Source: an uncultured Bacilli bacterium (GTDB lineage Bacteria > Bacillota_I > Bacilli_A > RF39 > UBA660). Taken from it: a stretch of 49,076 bases of DNA. The notes below the pieces were generated by a model, which saw only the letters and a list, made by a program, of their open reading frames with translations, did no database searches and had not been told where the DNA came from. Shown here piece by piece: positions 22,470 to 32,124 of the stretch (positions within the stretch are counted from its first letter, which is position 1; the number at the start of each line of letters is the position of its first letter). A program made the position numbers and the translations under genes. The stretch is taken from positions 1-49,076 of the forward strand of contig CAKOSE010000005.1 of assembly GCA_934102055.1 (NCBI GenBank). The letters run 5' to 3'.

Positions 22470-25400
22470 GTGGCATACAAAATTATAAAATGTGGTGACC
22501 ACCGCACACGTAGAAGTTTTTCCAGGATCAAGAATACTTATGAACTTACTGATTTACTAGAAATTCAAAAGAAATCATATAATTGGTTTGTGGAAAAAGG
22601 AATTAAGGAAGTTTTTGAAGATTTATTCCCCGTAGAGAACTTTGCTGGTACATTGTCTTTGGAATTTGGAGATTATCATTTTGATGAGCCAAGATATTCT
22701 ATTAAGGAATGTAAAGAAAGGGAAGCTACTTTTGCTGCGCCTTTAAAAGTTGAGGTTAGACTTTTTAATAATGAAACAGGTGAAGTAAAGGAACAAGAAA
22801 TCTTTTTGGGTGATATGCCTCTTATGACTGATAGTGGTACTTTTGTTATAAATGGTGCTGAAAGAGTTATTGTGTCTCAACTTGTTAGATCTCCAAGTGT
22901 TTATTTCAATAAGGAAATAGATAAGAATGGTAGACTTCTTATTACATCTCAAATTATTCCAACTCGTGGTACTTGGCTTGAATTTGAGGCTGATGCTAGG
23001 GATATTTTATATGTAAGAATTGATAGGACTAGAAAGGTTCCTCTTACTACTATGCTTAGGGCTTTTGGACTTAGTAGTGATGATGATATACTTGGTTTAT
23101 TTGGTAAATCTGAATTTATTGAGAATACTATAAGTAAGGATTCTACTAGAAATACTGATGAGGCTTTGATAGAGATATATGAAAAGTTAAGACCAGGTGA
23201 ACCTGCGACTTTAGATAGTTCTAAGAATCAAATTATTACTAGATTTTTTGATGAGTTTAGATATGATTTAGCTAAGGTTGGTAGATATAAGTTTAATCTA
23301 AAACTTAATGTTCTTGATAGACTTTTGGGTCAAACTCTTGCTGAGGATATTAAGGTTGATGGAGAGGTTAAGTTTGAAAAGGGAACTGTTGTTAATAAGG
23401 TTATTTTAGAAGAACTTCGCCCAATTATAGAAGCTGGTTATGGTGTTAAGGAAGTTAAGATCAATGATGAACTTGATACTTATAATAAGGTTCAAATTGT
23501 TAAGGTTTATAAGCCTGGTACTAAGGAAAAGATTAGTATTATAGGAAATGATGGTACTATTGATTCTAAGAGACTTACTATTTCTGATTTTTATGCTTCT
23601 TGTTCTTATTATCTTAATTTACTTCAAGGAGTAGGTAATTTTGATGAAATAGATCATCTTGGTAATAGACGTATTCGTCAAGTTGGTGAACTTTTACAAA
23701 ATCAATTTAGGGTAGGGGTTACTCGTATGGAAAGGGTTATTCGTGAAAGAATGACTACTCAAGATATTAATGAGGTTACTCCAAAAACTTTGATTAATAT
23801 TAGACCTGTTACTGCTATTTTGAAGGAATTCTTTGGTAGTTCACAACTTTCTCAATTTATGGATCAAAATAATCCTATTGCAGAACTTACTCATAAGAGA
23901 AGACTTAGTGCTTTAGGACCTGGTGGTCTTTCTCGTGATAGAGCTGGTATGGATGTTCGTGATGTTAATGAATCGCATTATGGTCGAATATGTCCTATTG
24001 AGTCTCCAGAAGGTCCTAATATTGGTCTTATTACAACTCTTGCTAGTTATGCTAAGATTGATGATTATGGATTTATTCAAACTCCATATCGTAGAGTTGA
24101 GAACTCTGTTATAATGGATGATGTTCATTATTTAACTGCTAGTGAGGAAAATGATGTTATTATTGCAGAATCTACTGTTGGTACTGATGATAATAATAAA
24201 ATTACTGATGAGACAGTTGCTGCTCGTTATCGTGGTGAAAATTTACTTATTTCTCCAGATAAGATTGATTATATAGATGTTTCGCCTCAACAAGTTGTTT
24301 CTATTACAACAAGTTGTATTCCGTTCCTAGAACATGATGATGCGACTCGTGCTCTTATGGGCTCTAACATGCAACGTCAAGCTGTACCTCTTCTTAAAAC
24401 TGAAGCTCCATTTGTTGGTACTGGGGTTGAATATATTGCTGCTCGGGATAGTGGTTCTACAGTAGTTGCTAAGGCTGATGGTGTTGTTAGTTATGTTGAT
24501 GGTAAGAAAGTAGTTGTTAAGAATAAAGGTGGAGAAGATGTTTATTATTTATCTGACTTTGCTGCTTCTAACCAAGATACTTGTTTCCATCATATTCCAA
24601 TTGCTAGAGTTGGAGATAAGGTTGTAAGAGGCAAGACTATACTTGCGGATGGACCTTCTACTGATAAGGGTGAACTTGCTCTTGGTAAGAATATGACTGT
24701 TGCATTTATGATGTTTAATGGTTATAACTACGAAGATGCTGTTATTCTTAATGAAAGATTAGTTAAGGAAGATGCTTATACTACTATTCATATAGAGGAT
24801 CATCAATTGCCTTGTCGCGATACTAAGCTTGGTCCTGAAGAAATTACTCGTGACATTCCTAATGTTAGTGAAGATGCTCGTCGTAATTTGGATAGTGAAG
24901 GTATCATTAGAATAGGTACAGAAGTAAAAGAAGGAGATATTCTTGTTGGTAAGGTTACTCCAAAAGGAATGGCTGAACTTACTTCTGAGGAAAAACTTCT
25001 TCATGCTATCTTTGGTGAAAAGACTCGTGAAGTTCGTGATACGTCACTTCGTGTTCCTCATGGTGGCGATGGTATAGTTCATGATGTTAAGGTGTTTACT
25101 AAGAAGAATAGTGATGAACTTCCTAGTGGTGTTTCTAAATTAGTACGTGTTTATATAGTTCAAAAACGTAAGATTCAAGTTGGAGATAAGATGGCTGGTC
25201 GTCATGGTAATAAAGGGGTTATTTCTTTAATTCTTCCGGAAGAGGATATGCCTTATTTACCAGATGGTACTCCTGTTGATGTAATGCTTAATCCACTTGG
25301 GGTTCCTTCTCGTATGAATATTGGACAAGTTCTAGAACTTCATTTAGGTATGGCTGCTAAGAAGCTTGGTGTTCATGTGGCTACTCCTGTATTTGATGGT

Positions 25401-26072
25401 GCTAGTGAACAAGATATTCTTGATATGATGAAGGAAGCTGGTATGGATGAGGATGGTAAGACTGTTCTATATGATGGTCGTACTGGTCGTCCATTTGATA
25501 ATAGGGTTTCAGTTGGAGTTATGTATATGATTAAACTTCATCACATGGTTGAAGATAAGATGCATGCTCGTGCTACTGGTCCATATAGTTTAGTTACTCA
25601 ACAACCACTTGGAGGTAAAGCTCAATTTGGTGGACAAAGATTTGGGGAAATGGAAGTTTGGGCTTTATATGCTTATGGTGCTGCTCATACACTTCAAGAA
25701 ATATTAACTGTTAAGTCAGATGATGTTATTGGTCGTGTTAAGGTATATGAAGCACTTGTTAAGGGTAATAAAGTTGATCAAGCTGGTGTTCCTGAATCGT
25801 TTAGAGTTCTTATTAAAGAATTCCAAGCTTTAGGTCTTGATATTCAAATTATTAATGATAAGAACGAAGTTCTTGATCTTAAGGAAATAGAAAAAGAGGA
25901 AACGAATGAAAAGACTTCATTTGCTATAGATGATATAGATATTAAGAAATTCTCTGATGAAAATTCTTCTTTTGACGATGAAGATGAAGATGATGACGAT
26001 GATATTGAACTTGAAACAGATAAAGATTTAGACTTTTCCGATGAAAGTTTAGAAAGTGAGGTGAGATACTAA
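22470..26072 (+). CDS. rpoB: RNA polymerase beta subunit
   Basis: 1200 residues from the GTG at 22470, chosen by AGGGG 8 nt upstream and by homology of AYKIIKCGDHRTRRSF to the Bacillus start; in-frame codons before it are leader. All hallmark segments are present: GSSQLSQFMDQNNPIAELTH, HKRRLSALGPGGLSRDRAG, HYGRICPIESPEGPNIGLI and GDKMAGRHGNKGVIS. The rifampicin pocket shows none of the usual resistance substitutions (Asp516, His526, Ser531 equivalents kept). The C-terminus is a long Asp/Glu-rich tail. The stop overlaps rpoC by 1 nt (TAATG), coupling both large subunits. Confidence 0.97.
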   Translation: MAYKIIKCGDHRTRRSFSRIKNTYELTDLLEIQKKSYNWFVEKGIKEVFEDLFPVENFAGTLSLEFGDYHFDEPRYSIKECKEREATFAAPLKVEVRLFNNETGEVKEQEIFLGDMPLMTDSGTFVINGAERVIVSQLVRSPSVYFNKEIDKNGRLLITSQIIPTRGTWLEFEADARDILYVRIDRTRKVPLTTMLRAFGLSSDDDILGLFGKSEFIENTISKDSTRNTDEALIEIYEKLRPGEPATLDSSKNQIITRFFDEFRYDLAKVGRYKFNLKLNVLDRLLGQTLAEDIKVDGEVKFEKGTVVNKVILEELRPIIEAGYGVKEVKINDELDTYNKVQIVKVYKPGTKEKISIIGNDGTIDSKRLTISDFYASCSYYLNLLQGVGNFDEIDHLGNRRIRQVGELLQNQFRVGVTRMERVIRERMTTQDINEVTPKTLINIRPVTAILKEFFGSSQLSQFMDQNNPIAELTHKRRLSALGPGGLSRDRAGMDVRDVNESHYGRICPIESPEGPNIGLITTLASYAKIDDYGFIQTPYRRVENSVIMDDVHYLTASEENDVIIAESTVGTDDNNKITDETVAARYRGENLLISPDKIDYIDVSPQQVVSITTSCIPFLEHDDATRALMGSNMQRQAVPLLKTEAPFVGTGVEYIAARDSGSTVVAKADGVVSYVDGKKVVVKNKGGEDVYYLSDFAASNQDTCFHHIPIARVGDKVVRGKTILADGPSTDKGELALGKNMTVAFMMFNGYNYEDAVILNERLVKEDAYTTIHIEDHQLPCRDTKLGPEEITRDIPNVSEDARRNLDSEGIIRIGTEVKEGDILVGKVTPKGMAELTSEEKLLHAIFGEKTREVRDTSLRVPHGGDGIVHDVKVFTKKNSDELPSGVSKLVRVYIVQKRKIQVGDKMAGRHGNKGVISLILPEEDMPYLPDGTPVDVMLNPLGVPSRMNIGQVLELHLGMAAKKLGVHVATPVFDGASEQDILDMMKEAGMDEDGKTVLYDGRTGRPFDNRVSVGVMYMIKLHHMVEDKMHARATGPYSLVTQQPLGGKAQFGGQRFGEMEVWALYAYGAAHTLQEILTVKSDDVIGRVKVYEALVKGNKVDQAGVPESFRVLIKEFQALGLDIQIINDKNEVLDLKEIEKEETNEKTSFAIDDIDIKKFSDENSSFDDEDEDDDDDIELETDKDLDFSDESLESEVRY

Positions 26073-29000
26073 TGATAGAAGTTAATAAAGTTGAAGCTTT
26101 GAAAATTGGTATTGCATCTTCTGATAAGATTCGTGAATGGTCTTATGGAGAAGTTAAGAAACCTGAAACTATTAATTATCGTACTTTAAAGCCTGAAAGG
26201 GATGGGCTTTTCTGTGAAAAGATTTTTGGGCCAACCAAGGATTTTGAATGTTCTTGTGGTAAGTATAAGAGAGTTAAGTATAAGAATATAGTTTGTGATA
26301 GATGTGGAGTTGAAGTTACTCGTTCTAAGGTTAGAAGAGAAAGAATGGGACATATAGAACTTGCTTCTCCTGTCTCACATATTTGGTATTTTAAAGGTAT
26401 TCCTAGTAGAATGGGTACTGTTCTTGATATGAGTCAAAGAGATCTTGAAGAAGTATTATACTTTGTATCATATGTTGTTATTGATAAGGGAATTGCTCCT
26501 CTTGAAAATAAACAAACTTTAAGTGAAAAGGAATATCGTGCTTATTATGAAAAGTATGGTGATGGGTTCCGTGTTGGTATGGGTGCGGAAGCTGTTAAGG
26601 AACTTCTTAAACAAGTTGATCTTGGTAAAGAAATTGAAGATATTCGTAAGAAACTTGAAACTGCTCAAGGTCAAAAGAGAGCAAGTCTTCTTAAGAGACT
26701 TGATATTCTGGATGCATTTTATAAGTCTGGAAATAAACCTGAATGGATGATTCTTGATTGTATACCTGTTATACCTCCGGAACTTCGTCCTATGATTCAA
26801 CTTGATGGTGGTAGATTTGCTACATCTGATTTGAATGATTTATATAGAAGGGTTATTAACCGTAATAATCGTTTGAAGAAGCTTATTGATTTAGGGGCTC
26901 CATCTATTATCATTCAAAATGAAAAGAGAATGCTTCAAGAGGCTGTTGATGCTTTATTTGACAATGGTCGTCGCGGTAAGAGTGTTACTGGTGCAGGAAA
27001 TCGTCCTCTTAAATCACTTTCTAGTATGTTAAAAGGTAAGCAAGGTCGTTTTAGACAAAACTTACTTGGTAAACGTGTTGATTATTCTGGACGTTCTGTT
27101 ATTATAGTTGGACCAAGTTTGAAAATGTATCAATGTGGTCTTCCTAAGGGTATGGCTCTTGAACTGTTTAAACCTCATGTTATTCATGGTTTAGTTGAAA
27201 AGGGTATTGCTCATAATATTAAAGCTGCTAAGAAGCTTATTGATAATCAAGATGAAAGAGTTTGGGATGTTGTTGAAGAAGTTATTAAAGAACATCCAGT
27301 TATGCTTAATAGAGCTCCTACTTTACATAGACTTGGTATTCAAGCGTTTGAACCTAAGTTAATTGGTGGTAAGGCTATTAGACTTCATCCTCTTGTTTGT
27401 CCAGCATTTAATGCGGATTTTGATGGGGATCAAATGGCTGTTCATGTTCCTTTATCTGAAGAAGCTCAAGCTGAAGCTAGACTTTTAATGCTTGGTGCTA
27501 ATAATATTCTTCATCCTAAGAGTGGGGAACCAGTTGTTACTCCTGCTCAAGATATGGTTCTTGGTAATTATTATCTTACTATGGAAGAATCTGATGAAGA
27601 TGAAGGTCGTGTGTTTAAGGATTCTAATGAGGCTATTATGGAATATGAAAGAGGAGACTTAAAGATTCATACTAGAATTGCTCTTAAAGTTAACTCATTT
27701 AAACATAAATTGTTCTCTGAAGAACATAAAGATGATTATTTAGTTACTACAGTTGGAAAACTTATATTTAATGAGATTCTTCCTGATACATTCCCTTATA
27801 TAAATGAACCTACTAAGGAAAATATTGAAAAGATAACTCCTAGTAAATATTTCTTAAAACCTGGTACTAATATAAGAGAAGCTATTAAGGAAATGCCTCT
27901 TGTTGAACCTTTCCCTGTTAAGACTTTGAAACAAATAATTGCTCAAATATTTAAACTTTATAAAACTACAGAAACTTCTATTATGCTAGATAGGCTTAAG
28001 GATTTAGGATTTAAGTATTCTACTGTAAGTGGTGCTACTGTTTCTACTCATGATGTTGCAACTAGTAGTTCTAAACCTAAGATTATTGCAGATTCTAAGA
28101 AGACTGTAGATAAGATTAATAAACAATATTCTAGAGGTTTAATTACTGAAGAAGAAAGGTATGAAAGTGTTATTCAGGTTTGGTATAAGGCTAAAGATCA
28201 AGTTCAAGCTGAACTTCAAGATATCGCTGATAAGTCTCTTACTAATCCAATATTTATGATGATGAAATCTGGTGCTCGTGGTAAGATTTCTCAATTCGTT
28301 CAACTTTCTGGTATGCGTGGACTTATGTCTAAACCAGGTGGTCGTGTTATAGAAATTCCAGTTATTTCTTCATTTAAAGAAGGGTTATCAGTTTCTGAAT
28401 TCTTCTTATCTACACATAGTGCTCGTAAGGGTAGTGCGGATACAGCACTTAATACTGCATCTTCTGGTTACTTAACAAGAAGACTTGTAGATGTTTCTCA
28501 AGATGTTATTGTTAAGGAAGATGATTGTGGTACTGATTTTGGTGTTACAGTTGAAGCATTTATTAATGATAAAGATAATACTGTTATTGAAAACCTTTAT
28601 GATCGTATTGTTGGTAGATATGCTAGTAAGAAGATTATTAATCCTGAGACTAAGGAAGTAATTGTTGAAAAAGATGGTCTTATCAATGAAAAAGAAGCTG
28701 AAAAGATTGTTGCTGCTGGTATAACTAAAGTTGAAATTAGAAGTGTTCTTACTTGTAATACTCATAATGGGGTTTGTCAAAAATGTTATGGTAGAAATTT
28801 AGCTACTGGTAATATTGTGGAAATAGGTGAAGCTATTGGTATTATGGCTGCTCAATCTATTGGAGAACCTGGTACTCAACTTACTATGAGAACATTCCAT
28901 ACTGGAGGAGTTGCTGGTGGTGAAGATATTACTCAAGGTCTTCCACGTGTTGAAGAATTGTTTGAGGCTCGTAATCCAAAAGGACAAGCTACTATTGCTA

Positions 29001-29698
29001 CTACTGCTGGTAAGATTAAGGATATTAAAGAAGAACATGGTAAATATAAAATCATTATTAAGAATAAAGTTGAAGAAATTGAACATATTACTAATTATGG
29101 TGCTAAGTTAAGAGTTCAAAAAGGTGATGAGGTTGCTGTAGGTGAAAAACTTACTGAAGGTAATATTAGTCCAAAAGAACTTCTTGCTGTTACTGATCCA
29201 ATAACTGCTCAAACTTATATTCTAAAAGAAATTCAAAAAGCTTATAGAGCTCAAGGTGTTGATATTAGTGATAAACATATTGAGGTTGTTGTAAGTAGAA
29301 TGATTTCTAAGATTAGAATATCTGATGGTGGGGAAACTGAATTATTAATTGGTAGTCTTGTTAATATTAAAGACTTTACTGATGTTAATAAGGATGCTAT
29401 TCTTAAGGGTAAAAAACCTGCGACTGGTAAACCAATTCTTCTTGGTATTACTAAAGCATCTCTTGAAACTGAATCATTCTTATCTGCGGCATCATTCCAA
29501 GAAACTACAAGAGTTCTTACTGATGCGTCTATTAAAGGTAAGGTTGATACTTTACAAGGACTTAAGGAAAATGTTATTATTGGTAAACTTATTCCTGCGG
29601 GAACTGGTGCTAAACAATATCGTGATGTTTCTTATGAACTTAAAAAGCAATTTATGTCTGAAGAACCTTTAGAGGCTTTAGAAGACGAACTTATGTAA
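26072..29698 (+). CDS. rpoC: RNA polymerase beta' subunit
   Basis: 1208 residues. N-terminal zinc site CSCGKYKRVKYKNIVCDRCGVEV, RNAP active site NADFDGDQMAVHVPLS with three catalytic Asp, trigger-loop region and a second zinc cluster CNTHNGVCQKCYG. Length matches Bacillus. It assembles with RpoB, alpha and the two sigma factors encoded at 40-42.6 kb. Gln is almost always CAA, as in other highly expressed genes here. A strong terminator follows. Confidence 0.97.
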   Translation: MIEVNKVEALKIGIASSDKIREWSYGEVKKPETINYRTLKPERDGLFCEKIFGPTKDFECSCGKYKRVKYKNIVCDRCGVEVTRSKVRRERMGHIELASPVSHIWYFKGIPSRMGTVLDMSQRDLEEVLYFVSYVVIDKGIAPLENKQTLSEKEYRAYYEKYGDGFRVGMGAEAVKELLKQVDLGKEIEDIRKKLETAQGQKRASLLKRLDILDAFYKSGNKPEWMILDCIPVIPPELRPMIQLDGGRFATSDLNDLYRRVINRNNRLKKLIDLGAPSIIIQNEKRMLQEAVDALFDNGRRGKSVTGAGNRPLKSLSSMLKGKQGRFRQNLLGKRVDYSGRSVIIVGPSLKMYQCGLPKGMALELFKPHVIHGLVEKGIAHNIKAAKKLIDNQDERVWDVVEEVIKEHPVMLNRAPTLHRLGIQAFEPKLIGGKAIRLHPLVCPAFNADFDGDQMAVHVPLSEEAQAEARLLMLGANNILHPKSGEPVVTPAQDMVLGNYYLTMEESDEDEGRVFKDSNEAIMEYERGDLKIHTRIALKVNSFKHKLFSEEHKDDYLVTTVGKLIFNEILPDTFPYINEPTKENIEKITPSKYFLKPGTNIREAIKEMPLVEPFPVKTLKQIIAQIFKLYKTTETSIMLDRLKDLGFKYSTVSGATVSTHDVATSSSKPKIIADSKKTVDKINKQYSRGLITEEERYESVIQVWYKAKDQVQAELQDIADKSLTNPIFMMMKSGARGKISQFVQLSGMRGLMSKPGGRVIEIPVISSFKEGLSVSEFFLSTHSARKGSADTALNTASSGYLTRRLVDVSQDVIVKEDDCGTDFGVTVEAFINDKDNTVIENLYDRIVGRYASKKIINPETKEVIVEKDGLINEKEAEKIVAAGITKVEIRSVLTCNTHNGVCQKCYGRNLATGNIVEIGEAIGIMAAQSIGEPGTQLTMRTFHTGGVAGGEDITQGLPRVEELFEARNPKGQATIATTAGKIKDIKEEHGKYKIIIKNKVEEIEHITNYGAKLRVQKGDEVAVGEKLTEGNISPKELLAVTDPITAQTYILKEIQKAYRAQGVDISDKHIEVVVSRMISKIRISDGGETELLIGSLVNIKDFTDVNKDAILKGKKPATGKPILLGITKASLETESFLSAASFQETTRVLTDASIKGKVDTLQGLKENVIIGKLIPAGTGAKQYRDVSYELKKQFMSEEPLEALEDELM

Positions 29699-29702
29699 TA
29701 TA

Positions 29703-29732
29703 GGACTAACTGTTATGGTTAGTTCTTTTTTG
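29703..29732 (+). terminator. Terminator of rpoB-rpoC
   Basis: GGACTAAC (29703-29710) and GTTAGTTC (29718-29725), one G-U pair, 7-nt loop, followed by TTTTTTG. Confidence 0.85.
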
Positions 29733-29739
29733 TTTTATT

Positions 29740-29748
29740 TGTTATAAT
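29740..29748 (+). promoter_or_regulatory. Extended -10 promoter of the acetyltransferase gene
   Basis: TGTTATAAT, TGn with perfect -10; no clear -35. Confidence 0.6.
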
Positions 29749-29816
29749 ATACTTGTAGAGTAATGTTTGTGGGAAAAAATTTAAATAATAGTTCAAATTT
29801 AATAAAGGAGAGTGTA

Positions 29817-30326
29817 ATGGAAAAGTTTATTGATATTAGAGGGTTAAGTAAAAAAGAAGTGCTAAGTTTACTTGATGATATGTTTGCTATTATTAGTTTT
29901 AATATGAAGAGTATAATAAATACTGGAAATACTGGGGATGAGGATTATAAAAGTTGGAAGAGTTCTATGTTAAAAGAACTTGATAATAATCATAAGAAAT
30001 GGATTGGGGCTTTTGAGAATAATATGTTAATTGGATATTTTCTATATAAGATAAATGATAATAATGTTAGTTTAGATGAAATACAGGTTGTTAAAAATCA
30101 TCAGGGAGATGGTTATACTTTTATTAAATTATTTAAGTATGTTTTAAAAGATTGTGATATTAAGGATACATATATGGTAACAACTTATGTTAATAATAAT
30201 AATGTTAAATCCAAAGCTATAGTAAATAAATTTGGTTTTGAAGTTTTGGAGAAAAAGGAAAGGGGATTAAAATATATAAATAGTTTTTGTAACTTAAGAA
30301 AAAAATTAGAAGAGTATGTTATGTAA
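29817..30326 (+). CDS. GNAT-like acetyltransferase
   Basis: 169 residues from the ATG at 29817 (AAAGGAGAG site). The core strand GAFENNMLIGYFLYKI, LDEIQVVKNHQGDGYTFIKLFKYVL (motif A, acetyl-CoA pyrophosphate loop) and VNNNNVKSKAIVNKFGFEVLEKKE (motif B) support a GNAT fold, but the QxxGxG box is weak (NHQGDGY). Acceptor unknown. More A-rich codon use than its neighbours (ATA, AAA, AGA), so possibly acquired. It stands alone between rpoC and a Fic gene. Confidence 0.7.
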   Translation: MEKFIDIRGLSKKEVLSLLDDMFAIISFNMKSIINTGNTGDEDYKSWKSSMLKELDNNHKKWIGAFENNMLIGYFLYKINDNNVSLDEIQVVKNHQGDGYTFIKLFKYVLKDCDIKDTYMVTTYVNNNNVKSKAIVNKFGFEVLEKKERGLKYINSFCNLRKKLEEYVM

Positions 30327-30369
30327 TAAAAATGACTTATTTAGTTTAATTATTAGTATTTTTATTTTA

Positions 30370-30398
30370 TTTACTTGTTTTTGTTTATTTGGTATAAT
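30370..30398 (+). promoter_or_regulatory. Promoter of the Fic gene
   Basis: TTTACT (30370-30375), 17-nt spacer, extended TGg plus TATAAT (30393-30398). The yvcK promoter uses the same TTTACT -35. Confidence 0.7.
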
Positions 30399-30422
30399 TT
30401 GTTTATGTGAGGTGTGGTGTTT

Positions 30423-31094
30423 GTGAAAAATAAATTTTTAGAGGCTATAAAGAAGCGTGAATATTTTGAGAATTTTATTACTCGTAGTATCAAGTGTTCT
30501 AATGCTATAGAGGGTAATACTTTGAGTTATGCTGAAACTTATTCTATTGTTTTTAATGATGAGTCTCTTCCTTTGCAAAATGTTAATCCTAGAGAACTTT
30601 ATGAGGCTATTAATTTGAAATATGCTATTGATATGTCTCTTAGTAATTTAGATAGGTTAGATAATGGTATTATTGTTAAATTTGGAGATATTATTAATAA
30701 AAATATTAAAGATACTTCTGGTTATAGAAAGATTCAAAATTATATTAATGGGGCGGATTTTGTTCCTCCTAAACCTGAGTTAGTTCCTAGTTTGATGAGT
30801 GAGCTTTTGTATGAGTTTGATAATAGTGAATGTAATATTTTTGAAAAGATTGCTAAGTTTCATATTAATTTTGAACATATTCATCCTTTTGAGGATGGTA
30901 ATGGTAGAGCTGGTCGTTTACTTATTAATCTTCAATTGATTAGTAATAATGAGATTCCTATTGTTATTGATGATAGTGATAGGATCAGATACTTTAATTT
31001 GATACAAAATTATGATATTGATGGATTTGTTTTGTTTATTAAAGAACTTCAAGAGAGAGAAATGCTTAAGATGAAGGAATATGATGTGTATTAA
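30423..31094 (+). CDS. Fic-domain protein (probable AMP transferase)
   Basis: 223 residues from the GTG at 30423 (GAGGT 9 nt upstream). The Fic active-site motif HPFEDGNGRAGR is perfect (His154). The N-terminal inhibitory helix carries SNAIEGN (Ser26, Glu30, Gly31, Asn32), so it is of the self-inhibited class, where a Glu from an N-terminal helix blocks the ATP site. Fic proteins of this type transfer AMP to target proteins; here no target is known. The codon use matches the resident genome, so it is probably a chromosomal regulator, not a toxin cargo. It lies directly before yvcK-whiA, where rapZ usually sits. Confidence 0.92.
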   Translation: MKNKFLEAIKKREYFENFITRSIKCSNAIEGNTLSYAETYSIVFNDESLPLQNVNPRELYEAINLKYAIDMSLSNLDRLDNGIIVKFGDIINKNIKDTSGYRKIQNYINGADFVPPKPELVPSLMSELLYEFDNSECNIFEKIAKFHINFEHIHPFEDGNGRAGRLLINLQLISNNEIPIVIDDSDRIRYFNLIQNYDIDGFVLFIKELQEREMLKMKEYDVY

Positions 31095-31098
31095 GAAT

Positions 31099-31127
31099 AA
31101 TGATTATGCTTAATGATCATTGTTTTT
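31099..31127 (+). terminator. Weak terminator after the Fic gene
   Basis: AATGAT and ATCATT arms with a loop of about 10 nt, followed by TGTTTTTG. AT-rich and short; weak. Confidence 0.4.
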
Positions 31128-31128
31128 G

Positions 31129-31157
31129 TTTACTTGTTATTGGTTATTTTGTATAAT
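31129..31157 (+). promoter_or_regulatory. Promoter of yvcK-whiA
   Basis: TTTACT (31129-31134), 17-nt spacer, TATAAT (31152-31157). Confidence 0.65.
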
Positions 31158-31172
31158 AAGTATGGTGATTTT

Positions 31173-32120
31173 ATGAATAAAAAAGTTGTAGTATTTGGAG
31201 GAGGAACTGGAATTAGTTTTTTAGTTCGTGGTCTTAAGGAGTTTCCTGTTGATATAACTACTGTTATTAGTGTTTCTGATAATGGTTCTTCGACTGGTAA
31301 GCTTCGTGAGGAGTTTTTTATGCCTGCGATGGGTGATGTGCGTAAGGTTATAGTTGCTCTTAGTAATGCTGATGATAAGATTAAGGAATTGTTACAGTAT
31401 AGGTTTGATACTTATACTGATTTAGATGGTCATGCTGTTGGGAATTTAATTATGGCTGCTATGTATAATATTACTGGAAGTCTTAAGGAAAGTATTAGGG
31501 TTCTTAGTGATTTTTTGAAGGTTCGTCATAAGATTCTTCCTTTGTCTGAGGATTATCTTACTTTAATGGCTGAGACTACTAGTGGTGATATTATTCATGG
31601 TGAGAGTGAAATTGGTCATGATAGGCGTAAGATTAAAAAGGTTTTTTATGATGAGGTTCCTAATGTTGATCCGGAGATTATTTCTGAGATTAAATCTTGT
31701 GATTTGATTATTTTTAGTATGGGTAGTTTATATACTAGTTTAATACCTAATCTTCTTTCTAAGGATATTATTGATGCGATTGATGAGAGTAAGGCTAGGA
31801 TACTTTATACTTGTAATGCTGTTGATCAGGTGTTTGAAACTGAGGATTATACTGTTTCTGATCATGTTAAGATTATTAATGATTATCTTGGTAAGAGAAA
31901 GATTGATTCTGTTTTGGCTGCGGATAGTAAGCTTCCTTCTTTGGTTCTTGATAAGTATATTTCTGCTGAGAATAAGAGTCTTGTTAAGATTGATGAGGAT
32001 AAGATTCGTGATTTGGGATGTGAACTTATTAAAGAGGATTTGCTTGTTATCGAGGGTAATTATATTCGTCATAATGGACTTAAACTTGCTACTAGTATAT
32101 TTAACTATTTGATGAGGTGA
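31173..32120 (+). CDS. yvcK: YvcK/GlmR-type carbon-flux regulator
   Basis: 315 residues from the ATG at 31173, chosen because the family begins with KKVVVFGGGTGISFLVRGLKEFP; upstream codons are hydrophobic leader without a ribosome site. GGGTG and SDNGSSTGKLR match the CofD-like UDP-sugar-binding fold. In Bacillus the protein binds UDP-GlcNAc and directs carbon into cell-wall precursors. It is followed by whiA 4 nt later; the usual partner rapZ is absent here. Confidence 0.95.
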   Translation: MNKKVVVFGGGTGISFLVRGLKEFPVDITTVISVSDNGSSTGKLREEFFMPAMGDVRKVIVALSNADDKIKELLQYRFDTYTDLDGHAVGNLIMAAMYNITGSLKESIRVLSDFLKVRHKILPLSEDYLTLMAETTSGDIIHGESEIGHDRRKIKKVFYDEVPNVDPEIISEIKSCDLIIFSMGSLYTSLIPNLLSKDIIDAIDESKARILYTCNAVDQVFETEDYTVSDHVKIINDYLGKRKIDSVLAADSKLPSLVLDKYISAENKSLVKIDEDKIRDLGCELIKEDLLVIEGNYIRHNGLKLATSIFNYLMR

Positions 32121-32124
32121 TTTT

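Noticed and set aside
24390..24480. Rifampicin-resistance allele in rpoB
   Set aside because: The conserved pocket residues in the QFMDQNNP...HKRRLSALG region are unchanged.
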